Below, piece after piece: positions 1-10,228 of a stretch of 64,000 nucleotides of DNA. Both the position numbers and the translations under genes were made by a program. The notes below the pieces were generated by a model, which was not told where the DNA came from, searched no databases, and saw nothing but the letters and a program-made list of their open reading frames with translations. Numbering within the stretch: position 1 is the stretch's first letter; each line of letters begins with the position of its first letter. The stretch comes from Toxotes chatareus (lineage: Eukaryota; Chordata; Actinopteri; Toxotidae), in contig JAFBJY010000315.1 in NCBI GenBank assembly GCA_016801885.1, forward strand, positions 1 through 64,000, written 5' to 3'.

Positions 1-640
1 CCCACTTCCGTTTGTGGTTTTCAACTTTTCCTTTTCTGAGAGGTTGATACTAATTGATATTATTATTGTTGTTTCCTTTTGTTTTGTATCTTTCAGACCA
101 ACCTGCTGATCGCCCCTTTATTTAGGGTCTGGGATGGAAAGTACCATTTTTCCTCTGAGTCTGGAGTCATCTCTATAAAGGCTAATATTGATACAAATAT
201 AATAAATACAATAAATATTGGACTACTGTAATAATAACATTAAAGGTAAGTGCTTGAAGAGAATGGTATAAGTGCAATACATGGAACTCACTATATATAT
301 AAAAAAATAGGAAAAAATGCAAAAATCTTTCATAAAAAAGGGGGGGGGTCAAAATGTCATGCAAGGCATAAATAAGGTCAGTTCATATATATACACACGT
401 ACACACACCATATAAGAATATTATAAACACCATTATTTTATTAACCCTGTTTCATTTCATAATATTGCAGTGGCTCTTTAATTGAGGTTAGGTTCAATTC
501 AATTGGGCTGTTTAAAATGTTTCTTTCTTCCACATAATTGCTCTGAATTTTCTAAGGTTCATTCTGTTGCTTTCCAATCTTTTATCCTTTAATTATAGGA
601 TTATTTGATTTCTCAAAGAGGCACTGAGGGAGGATAAAAT
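1..640. other. Intergenic, no gene seen
   Basis: AT-rich sequence with a short G run near 340 and a short alternating purine-pyrimidine tract near 390-410. I see no coding signal on either strand. The short open frames here look accidental. Confidence 0.6.
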
Positions 641-812
641 AGGTGGGGGAGATAAAGGTTATAAAAGGTCAACCAGGATTGTAAAATCTTCAGATAGGGT
701 TATGGAGCTGGGGCGTAGGCGAGGTATAAAGGTTAGGGTTAAGATTAAATAGAGTGGGGAGTGGGATGGTTAAGGTTAGGATTAGGGAAGTTTAGGGGTT
801 CGGGTGGGTGAG
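641..812 (+). repeat. Degenerate telomere-like G-rich tract
   Basis: The plus strand is rich in variants of GGTTAGGGTT, GGTTAAGG and GATTAGGG spaced irregularly. They stop just before the YR-element end at about 825. A similar short GGTTAGGGTT stretch lies just before the matching end at about 35.6 kb, so this tract may be part of the repeat family or a shared insertion context. Confidence 0.45.
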
Positions 813-1010
813 GATTGAACAAGTTATAATGTCGACATTGTGGAACGGATTTTCAATGACTGTGTATGTGGGCGCCAGATGTTTTTCGGCGGTTAGCCGA
901 TGCGCTACGCCACACTCCCATACATTCCAATGTAAAATTACTAGCAGCCACGGCACCTTCCCTGGAAAAAGTGCGAGGAGCAGAGGACGGAGCAGGCACG
1001 GAACCCTCCC

Positions 1011-1470
1011 TCATGGGTGTGAGGAGCAGAGCAGCCACGGCACCCTCCTGCAGGTTTGAGGAGCAGAGGACGATACTCGCCGCAGGCTGTGGCAGCAGTA
1101 GGGGTAGAGCAGGGACTGCTGGCCGTGGAGGTAGATGGTGTTGCAGGCTGTAGAGCACACAGTTGCTGTGTCACAGTTCTGTAGATGCTCCACCTCCTCC
1201 AAGAGCTTTGTCAGCCTTTCTTTAATGGAGTGCAAACCCATTAACCACGAGGTCAGGGTTGCTCCAGTCTGTGCAGGCATTACTGGTGGAGGTGGAGATT
1301 GGGGTGCAGGGGTTGTGCGACCCGGAGTCCCCGAGGGGTTGTGTCGGTGGAGCTTGCGGTGGTGGTGGTGGTGTTTGCGGTGTTGGTGTTGTTTGGGTTA
1401 GAGCCCGGAGCTTTTCCTTAATGGCGGCTTTCTTGGCCTTCATCATAGAGCCTGGTCATGCGCGCTTTCC
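1011..1470 (-). pseudogene. YR-element exon B remnant (proline-rich linker)
   Basis: Read on the minus strand, this begins just after a CCCACAG acceptor near 1,470. It encodes a basic start (KAKKAAIKEKLRAL), then a proline and threonine-rich stretch, then a leucine-rich helix (IKERLTKLLEEVEHLQ). The order is the same as in the exon at 39,006-39,499. Frameshifts separate the proline-rich part from the helix part. The product would be the linker between N-terminal zinc fingers and the recombinase core. It is non-functional here because the downstream exons are missing. Confidence 0.55.
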
Positions 1471-1780
1471 CTGTGGGAAGAGAATGAAGTGATTGAACGA
1501 AAATGGACATAAGAATATGGTTTATGTTTTCCGTGAAATTGTCGTGTAAAGTGTATCATACCGGGGTTCTCCATGGGCGGAGATGAGGTGCTTCTCCAGC
1601 CTGGCGTGAAGTGTTGTTTGACCCGGTAGGGAGACAGGGAGACATAATGTCCTCCACACTGTGGGCACTTGGTCTTTGCCTAGGGTACGGGAAGGCGTGG
1701 CAATGTAAAATGTTTGAAATCTATATCAATGTCCACAAATATTGATGAGCAACACTGATTTCCAGATATGTCTATTTACA

Positions 1781-1990
1781 GGAAGAGCACGTCTACATCC
1801 AGGATAATGACCTTAAACATCTACATGAAAGAATATGTCAGGTAAGTCTACATCCTGGAAGAGCACGTCTACATCCAGGATAATGACCTTATACATCTAC
1901 ATGAAAGAATATGTCAGGTAAGTCTACATCCTGGAAGAGCACGTCTACATCTTGGAAGAGCACGTCTACGTCCTTGATAGTGACCTTAAA
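1781..1990. repeat. 76-bp minisatellite, copy 1
   Basis: The unit contains GGAAGAGCACGTCTACATCC and CTACATGAAAGAATATGTCA. Units begin at about 1,781, 1,857 and 1,933, a 76-base spacing, followed by a partial unit. The same array is present at 39,900-40,110. It lies upstream of the YR gene's zinc-finger exon in gene orientation. Confidence 0.75.
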
Positions 1991-2553
1991 AAAAAAAAAA
2001 TCCACATGAAATAATTGTGTTCTTACCTTCATCGTCGCTGGTTCCTAACTGCAGGTGAAAACCGCTCGTATTTTTATGGAGCTGAGGTTGGACACACCCA
2101 CTTGGAACCAGGTGACACCAAGTTTGTTTTCCGGAAAAAGCACTGACCGATTCCAGGAATTCGACCTGAAAACACGAAGGGCTTTGGGAAACGGATGTAC
2201 ATCGGGCAAGTGACACAGACACACGCCCAGGACGGTTACTTTACAGAGGGGAATGTTTTAGAGCTTAGAATGGGTAAGTTCAAGTTCCGGAAGTACCACA
2301 GGGCTGTATTGTGGAATTCCAACTTTTCGACACGTAGTCTTGCCCAAATGAATTTTTTGGTGTGAAAATTATTACATGGTCTCTTGCTGCCATCTAGTGG
2401 ATAAAAAAAGAAGTGCAAAAGTACAGTTTTTTTGAAAAGGGCTTATTCGATTGAAAAAGCCAAATATAATGACATTAGAATTCTTCTGAAATTTACGCTA
2501 ACGAATGAGCTAGCAGGGTATAATGGGGGTAGGGAGTAGTAGTTAGGTTAGGA

Positions 2554-2841
2554 TTATGGATTTGTTTTTAATTTCTCAATCCACAGTCTCCCCTGTCGCT
2601 TTTCTGTTGGCCCTCTGTCCAAATGGCACACGTCTGGATGCCTGTTTTTCAGATGCTGTAACAACTGCATCTGGAAATGTTGTGCCAGGGAGGTGGTCAA
2701 TCTGCACTCTACAAAAGTGCGGATGTGCTGTTGAAGTCGTGTTAATACAGTTTTCCCGCTTCCCCACACACACATCTTCCTCAGGAACCACAGACAATGC
2801 AATAAGTCAGAGTAGAGCTGTGGAGGCTGGACTGCGCCCAT
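2554..2841 (-). pseudogene. PLE GIY-YIG endonuclease C-terminal remnant, copy 1
   Basis: The minus strand encodes a degenerate GIY-YIG-like segment. A start resembling the family's YVGET motif is followed by LTRLQQHIRTF, LAQHFQMQLLQH and a C-terminal QGRLWIEKLKT, which resembles the family's REAFWIYKLKT ending. In Penelope-like elements this domain nicks target DNA. No reverse transcriptase lies between this fragment and the SGNH-like fragment upstream at 3.4-3.9 kb, so the copy is internally deleted. Nearly identical sequence lies at 41,059-41,330. The match was made by eye, so the family call is moderately secure. Confidence 0.5.
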
Positions 2842-2856
2842 TACTGAGTCGTCAGC

Positions 2857-2885
2857 AACCCACCTTCCCCCCTGGAAGGTGGGTT
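2857..2885. other. 12-bp perfect hairpin at a deletion or insertion junction
   Basis: AACCCACCTTCC and GGAAGGTGGGTT are perfect inverted arms separated by CCCCT. Copy 2 has about 480 bases between the corresponding half sites (41,370-41,850), so the hairpin lies exactly at the junction that distinguishes the copies. Confidence 0.6.
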
Positions 2886-3340
2886 TTAATTGACCTTGGC
2901 TAACCTCTCTCGCTCCCGTTCGCTCATCTAAAAGCTAGCATAAGGAGGAGCATGCCTGTGTCCCTCGCTGTGCTCTCCACCTGTGAGTATTGTTGGTTAG
3001 TTTATACAGAATCGTTACATTCCAGACTTATTTGGGACATTTATAGATCGGTCGAAAATGTCGGATGAGAGCCCCGGCAGATCGCTCTCTATCGGCGGGC
3101 GAGACCTCTGCCTACGGCCGGAGAAGCAACAATAGACCTGGATGGGAGGTAAGTGGGGTTAGAGTTAGGAGGAGGAGGAGAGGGAAAAGGTCAATTACGG
3201 GAGAGGGAAAGGTAGGGGAGAAGGGAGGGTGGGTCCGAGGTCTTGGATCATTCGCCTCGGGCTGGGGGCCCCAGTCCACGGCTCCCGGAAGCCCTCCTCC
3301 AGCGTCCTGATTAAGCTGTGAATAAATCATAAATTTATTT
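2886..3340. other. Repeat-internal spacer shared by both composite copies
   Basis: This is collinear with 41,850-42,300. It includes a GA-rich purine tract (3,160-3,240) and CG-containing sequence around 3,060-3,130. No coding region is recognised. It links the GIY-YIG fragment to the SGNH-like fragment. Confidence 0.5.
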
Positions 3341-4840
3341 GTGATTCTGTGCACCAGAGCCGAATATGCATCCATCTGCCTCCGGGATCCAGTGGATATT
3401 ATCCACTGCTGTAAAAAAACTGGTTTGACGGCAGTGGCCCCAGGAAAAGGAGATGACTGAAATGAACTTGTTAATGACATTCAGGTTGTTCTGTTGTTCC
3501 TGCGGGAGGAGAGGTGAGTAATTAATGATGGGGAAAAGTATGTTTTTGCGTTAGGGAAAACCGATTGGGCTTTCCTGTACACGAGGCATAGTTGTTTAAT
3601 AGAATCAGAATCAGAAAACTTTATTGCCAGGTATGTTACATATACAAGGAATTTGACGTGGTGTTGGTGGTGCAAAAACAGACGAATTGGACTGAAGTCC
3701 CATAACACACAAAGTTGAACAAGAAAAAAAGTTTTAATACTAAAATAAGAGAAAGAAGAAAAAGCGGTTAAGATTTGAATCCCCCAAGAACCAAATGGGT
3801 TTTTTTCTTTTAAAGTTCCAGTCCAGGATTTTTTCTCCCTTCCTGGCCTTGTGCTGGCACAGGAGATACACCGCCCCAGCAGTGGCGGTGGCGAAAGTGC
3901 ACCCACTGCCCCAGTCAACGGCTCATCTGTGTGGTGCCCAGAGGTCGAGGCAGTTCTCACTGTGGATCCCGCCGAGGTGTTTTGGGTGGGCTCAGACTGG
4001 GTCACTCTGCCATGAAGGTCACTATGATTATACTTTTGTGACCCTTGAGTCATCATGTTTACTCCCAACACTTTCGGACAGGTTTTAGCCCCGTGTGGGA
4101 TTGGATTTTTCAATGTTTTGTATCTGGGGTTGTTCTCTCTTATTGCCACATTTGAGTAAGTGAATCTAGCCTCATGATAGGATTTTCCTTCCCTTGTGTG
4201 TTTTTGTTTTAAATTTTGTTGTTGTTGTTTGGAGGCAGCCCTCACTCTTATTTCTCTTTTCTATAGAGGATCTCCTCATCCTGTTGACTGGCACAAAATC
4301 ATCTTCAAATGAAGGTGACTGCGACCTTTGTTCCCTATCCTGTCCACGCCCAGAGGGAGTGCTGAGGGGCCGCCGGGAGGCGGAGGCTGGGGGAACTCGT
4401 GTAGCTGGAGGATTTTGGATTATCTCCCCAGGGGGAGGCACACAATAGGCGAGAGGGTCAGTGGGGAGGAGCATCTCTTAATCTCTCTGTAGAGATAATT
4501 TCATCTATTCTCTCCCCACAGGTGTTGACTGGGAATTTCTCAAGCCAATCTGTTCCAGACTTCTTCTGTTACTAGGTGGTTCACCCTCACCTAATTGTTG
4601 TGCTTCTGTTGGCGTCTCCCACCCCCCTGTCTGCTCACCCATCACGTTGAGCTGAAATAGTGGCACTCCTGTGGCTCAGGCAGGAGCGGGAACTCCTCCC
4701 TGTCCTCCAGACCCGGATTGGATGGAGTGTCTCCCGGAGACTCCACAGAAGATGGAGGCAGCGAGTCCGAGATATGGGAGGGCTCCGAGTGGCACTCCAG
4801 AAAAGCACGAGCAGTTTCAATTGTTGACTGGGTCAATCTG
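3340..4840 (-). pseudogene. PLE ORF1 remnant with SGNH-like domain, copy 1
   Basis: In minus-strand order there is a serine, proline and charged low-complexity region (about 4,840-3,900), then a segment containing KPIWFLGDSNLNRF. Next come a LINE-tail insertion, VFPNA and a final WIPETDG-type block. The same order occurs in the PLE ORF at 33,530-33,012, so this is the same protein family. GDSN is the block I motif of SGNH hydrolases. Frameshifts and the insertion disable it. The N-terminal half is present only here; in copy 2 it is replaced by LINE sequence. Confidence 0.5.
3597..3775 (-). mobile_element. L2-type LINE 3' tail inserted in the SGNH-like domain
   Basis: The plus strand reads AGAATCAGAATCAGAAAACT then TTTATTGCCAGGTATGTT, the reverse complement of a common teleost L2-type 3' end. 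It separates the GDSN motif from the rest of the domain. The same insertion is at 42,577-42,755, so it predates the duplication of the composite. Confidence 0.6.
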
Positions 4841-4859
4841 GTTTTATATACGCTTTTTT

Positions 4860-5165
4860 TGCCCAGCCGGTTGCGATTTGAAATGCTGTTTCGTTGAGGG
4901 GTAACTGATTGTATTCTATTAGGATTTTGAGATAATGGTCTTGGAGGATGGAGAGGTTATTCTGCATCCACTGGTGTGTGTGTGTGTTTTTTTCACCGCA
5001 GTCCTAACCTGCTCTGTGGGGAAGAGGGTTTGATAAACATTGTGAGTCTATTCACATGTCTGAGCATACCCTTTGGTAGAGTTTGGGTGAAGATAGCCTT
5101 ATCAGTGATAGTCTTGTGATGAATGGCTTGAATCCTCCCCGGATCCCAAGTTGATTCTTCTCCCA
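4860..5165. other. No gene seen
   Basis: Unassigned sequence with a short GT run near 4,975. It lies between the PLE remnant and the telomere-like palindrome. Confidence 0.4.
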
Positions 5166-5170
5166 GGATC

Positions 5171-5202
5171 CCCTTACCCTAACCCTATGGTTAGGGTAAG
5201 GG
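5171..5202. repeat. Head-to-head telomere-like palindrome
   Basis: CCCTTACCCTAACC and GGTTAGGGTAAGGG are perfect 14-base arms around a CTAT loop. The sequence then runs into a segment (AATGCATTGTGTCAGCAAGT) also found at about 40,810, next to a GT repeat in both places. This is typical of a teleost repeat family associated with CCCTAA-like motifs. Confidence 0.7.
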
Positions 5203-5252
5203 CTAAGGAATGCATTGTGTCAGCAAGTGTCCTCACAAAGATATAAGTACCA

Positions 5253-5254
<2 letters not shown>

Positions 5255-5291
<37 letters not shown>
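5255..5291. repeat. (GT)n microsatellite
   Basis: About 18 uninterrupted GT units. The flanking sequence matches the GT tract at about 40,856. Confidence 0.95.
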
Positions 5292-5293
<2 letters not shown>

Positions 5294-5299
5294 TCCTTT

Positions 5300-5600
5300 G
5301 ATGCCTTTGATGTATCAACATTCTACAGTCTGATGTCACAGGCTGCAGTAAGTGGACACACAGCCAGAGACAAGTTCAGAAGTCAAACAGGAGCAGAAAC
5401 AGTTGGACTGGACAGGACTTGCTCATGATTTAGGAAGAAAGAAGCACTCAGATATTTCTGCACAATTATTGACAAGGAAGGGAGGAGCTACTGCTGTTAC
5501 AAGAGGAAACTACAGGAAAGTCCAGATCACCTCCAAGGTTTTCAGTAAGTCAGTACATGTTAGTAGTTCATGTCAGTGTCTAGTTTAGAAGTTAATGTTT
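5300..5600. repeat. Duplicated segment, inverted partner at 50.1 kb
   Basis: This block is nearly identical to the reverse complement of about 50,103-50,400. It includes CAAGTTCAGAAGTCAAACAG and GACTGGACAGGACTTGCTCA. No confident protein is recognised; the frames across it are short and not conserved in a way I can test. It may be flanking sequence of a multigene family. Confidence 0.7.
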
Positions 5601-6340
5601 TGAAATGTTTTGTCCAAAAGATATGTTCGCGAAATTGGGACAACAAGTAATCATACCCATAAGCCCAGTGGTTTGATTGTGTGCTTATCATTCATGGACA
5701 ATGTTGAGTGTTTTTAATGCTGATCATGACTGTGGGATATTCTCATGGTTGCTCAACTTCTTAACTTTGTTTTGGTGTGATGCACTGTAGTTTGTGTTAA
5801 AGGAAATGATTTCTAGGAAGTCTGTACTGTCTGCAACAAGATCCTTTCTAAAGAAATTCTAATGTAAATAATGGAGCATAAAATCCACAGTCCCTGTCCT
5901 GTGGAAAAGTTGACTTCCAGAGTTGGAAAGAAGCAAACATGAGGCTTCAACAGTCTGAGTAGATCAAGTTTCTATCTTCCAGGTATTTTTAGTCCAAAAT
6001 TCCCTCTTTGTGTTTCTACACCCAATGTTTCCTTTCAAAGCTGTGGTGGAGAGATGGAAACACAGAGAGGAAATTCTGCACTAAAAGACAAACATTTGAA
6101 GATACCCACTTGATTTTTCCCACTTAAAGAACCCACTTAAAGAACTACAACCAACTGTGCTGAGCAAACCACATGCACACAAAACACACACATACTCACT
6201 CCTGGACTAAAAATTGGTGCCATATGTGCAGCCTTCTTTTTTATTTCTCTTACTGTTCAAACAGTGCACATGGTCACTTTGGTCATACTGTTTATAGTAT
6301 TTATTATTATTGTTTCCTCTAATAAGTCATTTTTTTTCTT
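5600..6340. other. Intergenic, no gene seen
   Basis: AT-rich sequence without recognisable coding potential, ending in a LINE tail. Confidence 0.5.
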
Positions 6341-6500
6341 GGAGTCTATCTGTATTATCTTTATATTCTATCTGTATTATCTGTATATTCTGTATATTCT
6401 GAGTGCCTGTACCCTATTGCATCTGCTCTTTGCTTCTGTAACAGTGTAATTTCCCCATTGTGGGACAATTAAAGGTTTATCTTATCTTATCTTATCTACT
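6340..6500 (+). mobile_element. L2-type LINE 3' end
   Basis: The sequence ends in AATTTCCCCATTGTGGGACA, then AATTAAAGG and a TTATCTTATCTTATC tail. This is the usual 3' terminus of teleost L2-like retrotransposons. No coding region of the element is retained. Confidence 0.6.
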
Positions 6501-6616
6501 GTATAAAAATGAAGCGCAGAGATGATGGAGGATATCATTCTAACTCTTATTTTATTGCCATCAATTCAATTCAATTTATTCATTAATTATACAGTGCCTT
6601 ACAGAGAAAGAGAAAA

Positions 6617-6657
6617 CTCTCTTTCTCTCAGAGTTCTTGTCTCTGAGAGAAAGAGAG
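6617..6657. other. 17-bp perfect hairpin at left edge of minisatellite
   Basis: CTCTCTTTCTCTCAGAG and CTCTGAGAGAAAGAGAG pair perfectly around a 7-base loop. The 27-bp array starts about ten bases downstream. A related CT/GA palindromic stretch lies at the right edge (9,508-9,535). Confidence 0.75.
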
Positions 6658-6664
6658 AAAAAAC

Positions 6665-9475
6665 TCTCAGTTATATTTTACAGTGTTCTACGTTCTCTTC
6701 TACAGCATTCCGCTTCTCGTTCTATTCTACAGCATTCCGTTCTGCGTTCTATTCTACAGCATTCCGTTCTACGTTCTATTCTACAGCATTCCGTTCTCGT
6801 TCTATTCTACAGCATTCCGTTCTACGTTCTATTCTACAGCATTCCGTTCTACGTTCTATTCCACAGCATTCCGTTTTACGTTCTATTCCACAGCATTCCG
6901 TTTTACGTTCTATTCTACAGCATTCCGTTCTACGTTCTATTCTACAGCATTCCGTTCTACGTTCTATTCTACAGCATTCCGCTCTGCGTTCTCTTCTACA
7001 ACATTCCGTTCTACGTTCTATTCTACGGCATTCCGTTCTGCGTTCTATTCTACAGCATTCCCATCTCACGTTCTATTCTACAGTATTCTGTTATGCGTTC
7101 TATTCTACAGTATTCCGTTCTACGTTCTGTTCTACAGTATTGTGTTCTACGTTCTCTTCTACAGCATTCTACATTCTATTATACAGTATTCCCTTCTAAG
7201 TTATATTTTACAGTGTTCTACGTTCTATTCTACAGAATTCTGTTCTACGTTCTATTCTACAGCATTCTCTTTTGCGTTCTCTTCTACAGTATTATATGCT
7301 CTATTATACAGTATTCTCTTCTAAGTTCTATTTTACAGTATTCTGTGTTCTATTCTATAGCATTCTGTTCTGTGTTCTCTTCTACGGCATTCCGTTCTAC
7401 GTTCTATTCTACAACATTCCGTTCTACGTTCTATTCTACAGTATTCTGTTCTACGTTTGGTTCTACAGTATTCTGTTCTGTGTTCTATTCTACAGTATTC
7501 TGTTCTATGTTCTATTCCACAGCATTCTGTTTTACGTTCTATTCCACAGCATTCCGTTCTATATTCTATTCTACAGCATTCTCTTCTGCATTCTCTTCTA
7601 CAGTATTCTATGCTCTATTATACAGTATTCTCTTCTAAGTTCTATTTTACAGTATTCTGCATTCTCTTCTATAGCATTCTGTTTTGTGTTCTCTTCTACA
7701 GAATTCTTTTCTACGTTCTATTCTACAGCATTCCGTTCTACGTTCTATTCTATAGTATTCTGTTCTACGTTCTATTCTGCAGCATTCTGTTCTGCAGTAT
7801 TCTGTTCTACGTTCTATTCTACAGTATTCCGTTCTACGTTCTATTCTACAGCATTCCGTTTTACGTTCTATTCTACAGCATTCCGTTTTACGTTCTATTC
7901 CACAGCATTCCGTTCTACATTCTATTCTACAGCATTCCGTTCTACGTTCTATTCTACAGCATTCCGTTCTACGTTCTATTCTACGGCATTCCGTTCTACA
8001 TTCTATTCTACGGTATTCCGTTCTGCGTTCTATTCTACGGCATTCCGTCCTACGTTCTATTCTACAGCATTCCGTTTTACGTTCTATTCTACAGCATTCC
8101 GTTTTACGTTCTATTCCACAGCATTCCGTTCTACGTTCTATTCTACAGCATTCCGTTCTACGTTCTATTCTACAGTATTCTGTTCTACGTTCTCTTCTTC
8201 AGTATTCTGCATTCTATTATACAGTATTCCCTTCTAATTTTACAGTGTTCTATGTTCTATTCTGCAGAATTCTGTTCTACGTTCTATTCTACAGCATTCT
8301 GTTCTGCGTTCTCTTCTACAGTATTCTATGTTCTATTATACAGTATTCTCTTCTAAGTTCTATTTTACAGTATTCTGCGTTCTATAGCATTCTGATCTGT
8401 GTTCTCTTCTACAGCATTCGTTCTACGTTCTATTCTACAGCATTCTGTTCTGTGTTCTCTTCTACAGCATTCCATTCTCACGTTCTATTCTACAGTATTC
8501 TGTTATGCGTTCTATTCTACAGTATTCCGTTCACGTTCTGTTCTACAGTATTGTGTTCTCACGTTCTCTTCTACAGCATTCTACATTCTATTATACAGTA
8601 TTCCTTCTAAGTTATATTTTACAGTGTTCTACGTTCTATTCTACAGAATTCTGTTCTACGTTATATTCTACAGCATTCTCTTCTGCGTTCTCTTCTACAG
8701 TATTCTATGCTCCATTATACAGTATTCTCTTCTAAGTTCTATTTTACAGTATTCTGTGTTCTATTCTATAGCATTCTGTTCTGTGTTCTCTTCTACGGCA
8801 TTCCGTTCTACGTTCTATTCTACAACATTCCGTTCTACGTTCTATTCTACAGTATTCTGTTCTGCGTTCTATTCTGCAGCATTCCGTTCTGCGTTCTATT
8901 TTACAGTATATTCGTTCTCTCGCTTTTTTTTCTACAGTATTCTGTACCACGTTCTATTCCACAGCATTCTGTTTTACGTTCTATTCCACAGCATTCCGTT
9001 CTATATTCTATTCTACAGCATTCTCTTCTGCGTTCTCTTCTACAGTATTCTATGCTCTATTATACAGTATTCTGCATTCTCTTCTATAGCATTCTGTTTT
9101 GTGTTCTCTTCTACAGCATTCTTTTCTACGTTCTATTCTACAGCATTCCGTTCTACGTTCTATTCTATAGTATTCTGTTCTACGTTCTATTCTGCAGCAT
9201 TCTGTTCTGCGTTCTGTTCTGCAGTATTCTGTTCTACGTTCTATTCTACAGTATTCCGTTCTACGTTCTATTCCACAGCATTCTGTTTTACGTTCTATTC
9301 CACAGCATTCTGTTCTACATTCTATTCTACAGCATTCTTTTCTGCGTTCTATTCTACAGCATTCCGTTCTACGTTCTATTCTGCAGCATTCCGTTCTATA
9401 TTCTGTTCTACAGCAGTCTGTTCTACGTTCTATTCTACAATATTCTGTTCTATATTTCTCTTCTACAGCATTCCT
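6665..9475. repeat. 27-bp minisatellite, about 2.8 kb, with higher-order structure
   Basis: The core unit is approximately TTCTATTCTACAGCATTCCG followed by TTCTACG, about 100 copies with point variants. Because 27 is a multiple of three and the unit is poor in stops, all three plus frames stay open for long distances (up to about 365 codons, reading FYSTAFRST, YVLFYSIPF or ILQHSVLRS repeats). These are probably by-products, not genes. Variant units recur at about 1.41 kb spacing: CATTCTACATTCTATTATAC occurs at 7,165 and 8,577. This shows that a large block was itself duplicated. Each unit resembles a pyrimidine tract plus CAG splice acceptor. Confidence 0.9.
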
Positions 9476-9489
9476 TATATTGTAGTAAC

Positions 9490-10228
9490 ACTGTAGAGAG
9501 ATTTTTTCTTTCTCTCTCAGGGAGAGAGAGAGGAGGACAGAGTCTGGTGGCCCGGGTCACATCTGTATTCAGTTCTCCTGGATATTAATCTCACAGACGC
9601 TCAAAATGAACAGTTATCAGTAAGGATCCGCAGCATGAGCGGATCGAAAGCGACTGAATGCCCCCAGCAAAGACGTTGGTAGCCTGAGACACGGCGGCGA
9701 CGCACCGCCACCAGAGCTGTCCCTACCTCCTCAGAAGCGTTGAGTCAGTGAAGGAAGGCTCCTCATTTATATCATCCGGCTGCCACCGTAGTGGCGCCAG
9801 AGCCGTTGCCTGGGAATCAAAGGCATTCCAAAGGCAGTGTAAAGAATAAAAATGATCAAGTGCAGCTCTACACTTTGATTCATCCACAGCTGAAGGTCAC
9901 ATTCATGCACCTGTCCTGACAAGATGCTACATGTGATTCATTGTGATTCAAAAACAGCAACAAACTCAGAGCAAGAGCTTCATAAATACCTTTAATGCAC
10001 ATTAAAAAGTGGATTTATTTCAAGAATTGTATTAACCATCAATATCAGCAGAAAGGTGTATGAAAGAATGGAATAAACTGATGAATGGTCCCAAGTGTTA
10101 AAAAATACACACTGTGGCGTGCATAAATAAGTATTTGTGCACAGGGGTTAACATCGCAGTGTCTGTCTGGCCGTGTGCTGTATGAATAAAGACTTTATTT
10201 GCTTTGGTTCTTCTTGTAAACATTTGAG
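9490..10228. other. No gene seen; left flank of gypsy element
   Basis: Contains a GA-rich palindromic stretch, a CG-containing block near 9,640-9,790 of unknown origin, and AT-rich sequence leading to the gag start. I cannot find a copy of the 3' LTR sequence here, so the gypsy element appears to lack its 5' LTR. Confidence 0.5.

Larger units (their letters stand above)
825..2540 (-). mobile_element. Tyrosine-recombinase element, copy 1 (internally deleted)
   Basis: The left end (ATAATGTCGACATTGTGGA and about 110 further bases) matches 35,613-35,725. The sequence then jumps directly to the middle of the exon B equivalent, matching about 39,045 onward, and continues collinear with copy 2 to about 41.0 kb. 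About 3.3 kb, covering the catalytic exons, is therefore missing relative to copy 2. The exon A equivalent (about 1,570-1,690) also lacks an internal block of roughly 100 bases. This copy cannot encode a recombinase. It is either a deletion derivative or a non-autonomous relative of the element at 35.6-41.0 kb. Confidence 0.65.

Noticed and set aside
853..1280. Overlapping small frames on both strands around 0.85-1.28 kb
   Set aside because: They are shadows of the proline-rich exon B remnant; only the minus-strand frames with KAKKAAIKEK and the leucine-rich helix match copy 2.
1781..1990. CRISPR-like array
   Set aside because: Units are contiguous near-identical 76-mers without variable spacers; it is an ordinary minisatellite in a eukaryotic genome.
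3065..3310. Arg/Gly-rich plus-strand frame
   Set aside because: Lies in a purine-rich repeat tract shared with 42.0-42.3 kb. Codon pattern reflects GA repeats and the frame is not kept in copy 2.
6637..9588. Long plus-strand open frames of 200-365 codons in the minisatellite
   Set aside because: They follow from a 27-base unit without stops in any frame. All three frames are equally open and no start context or domain supports coding.
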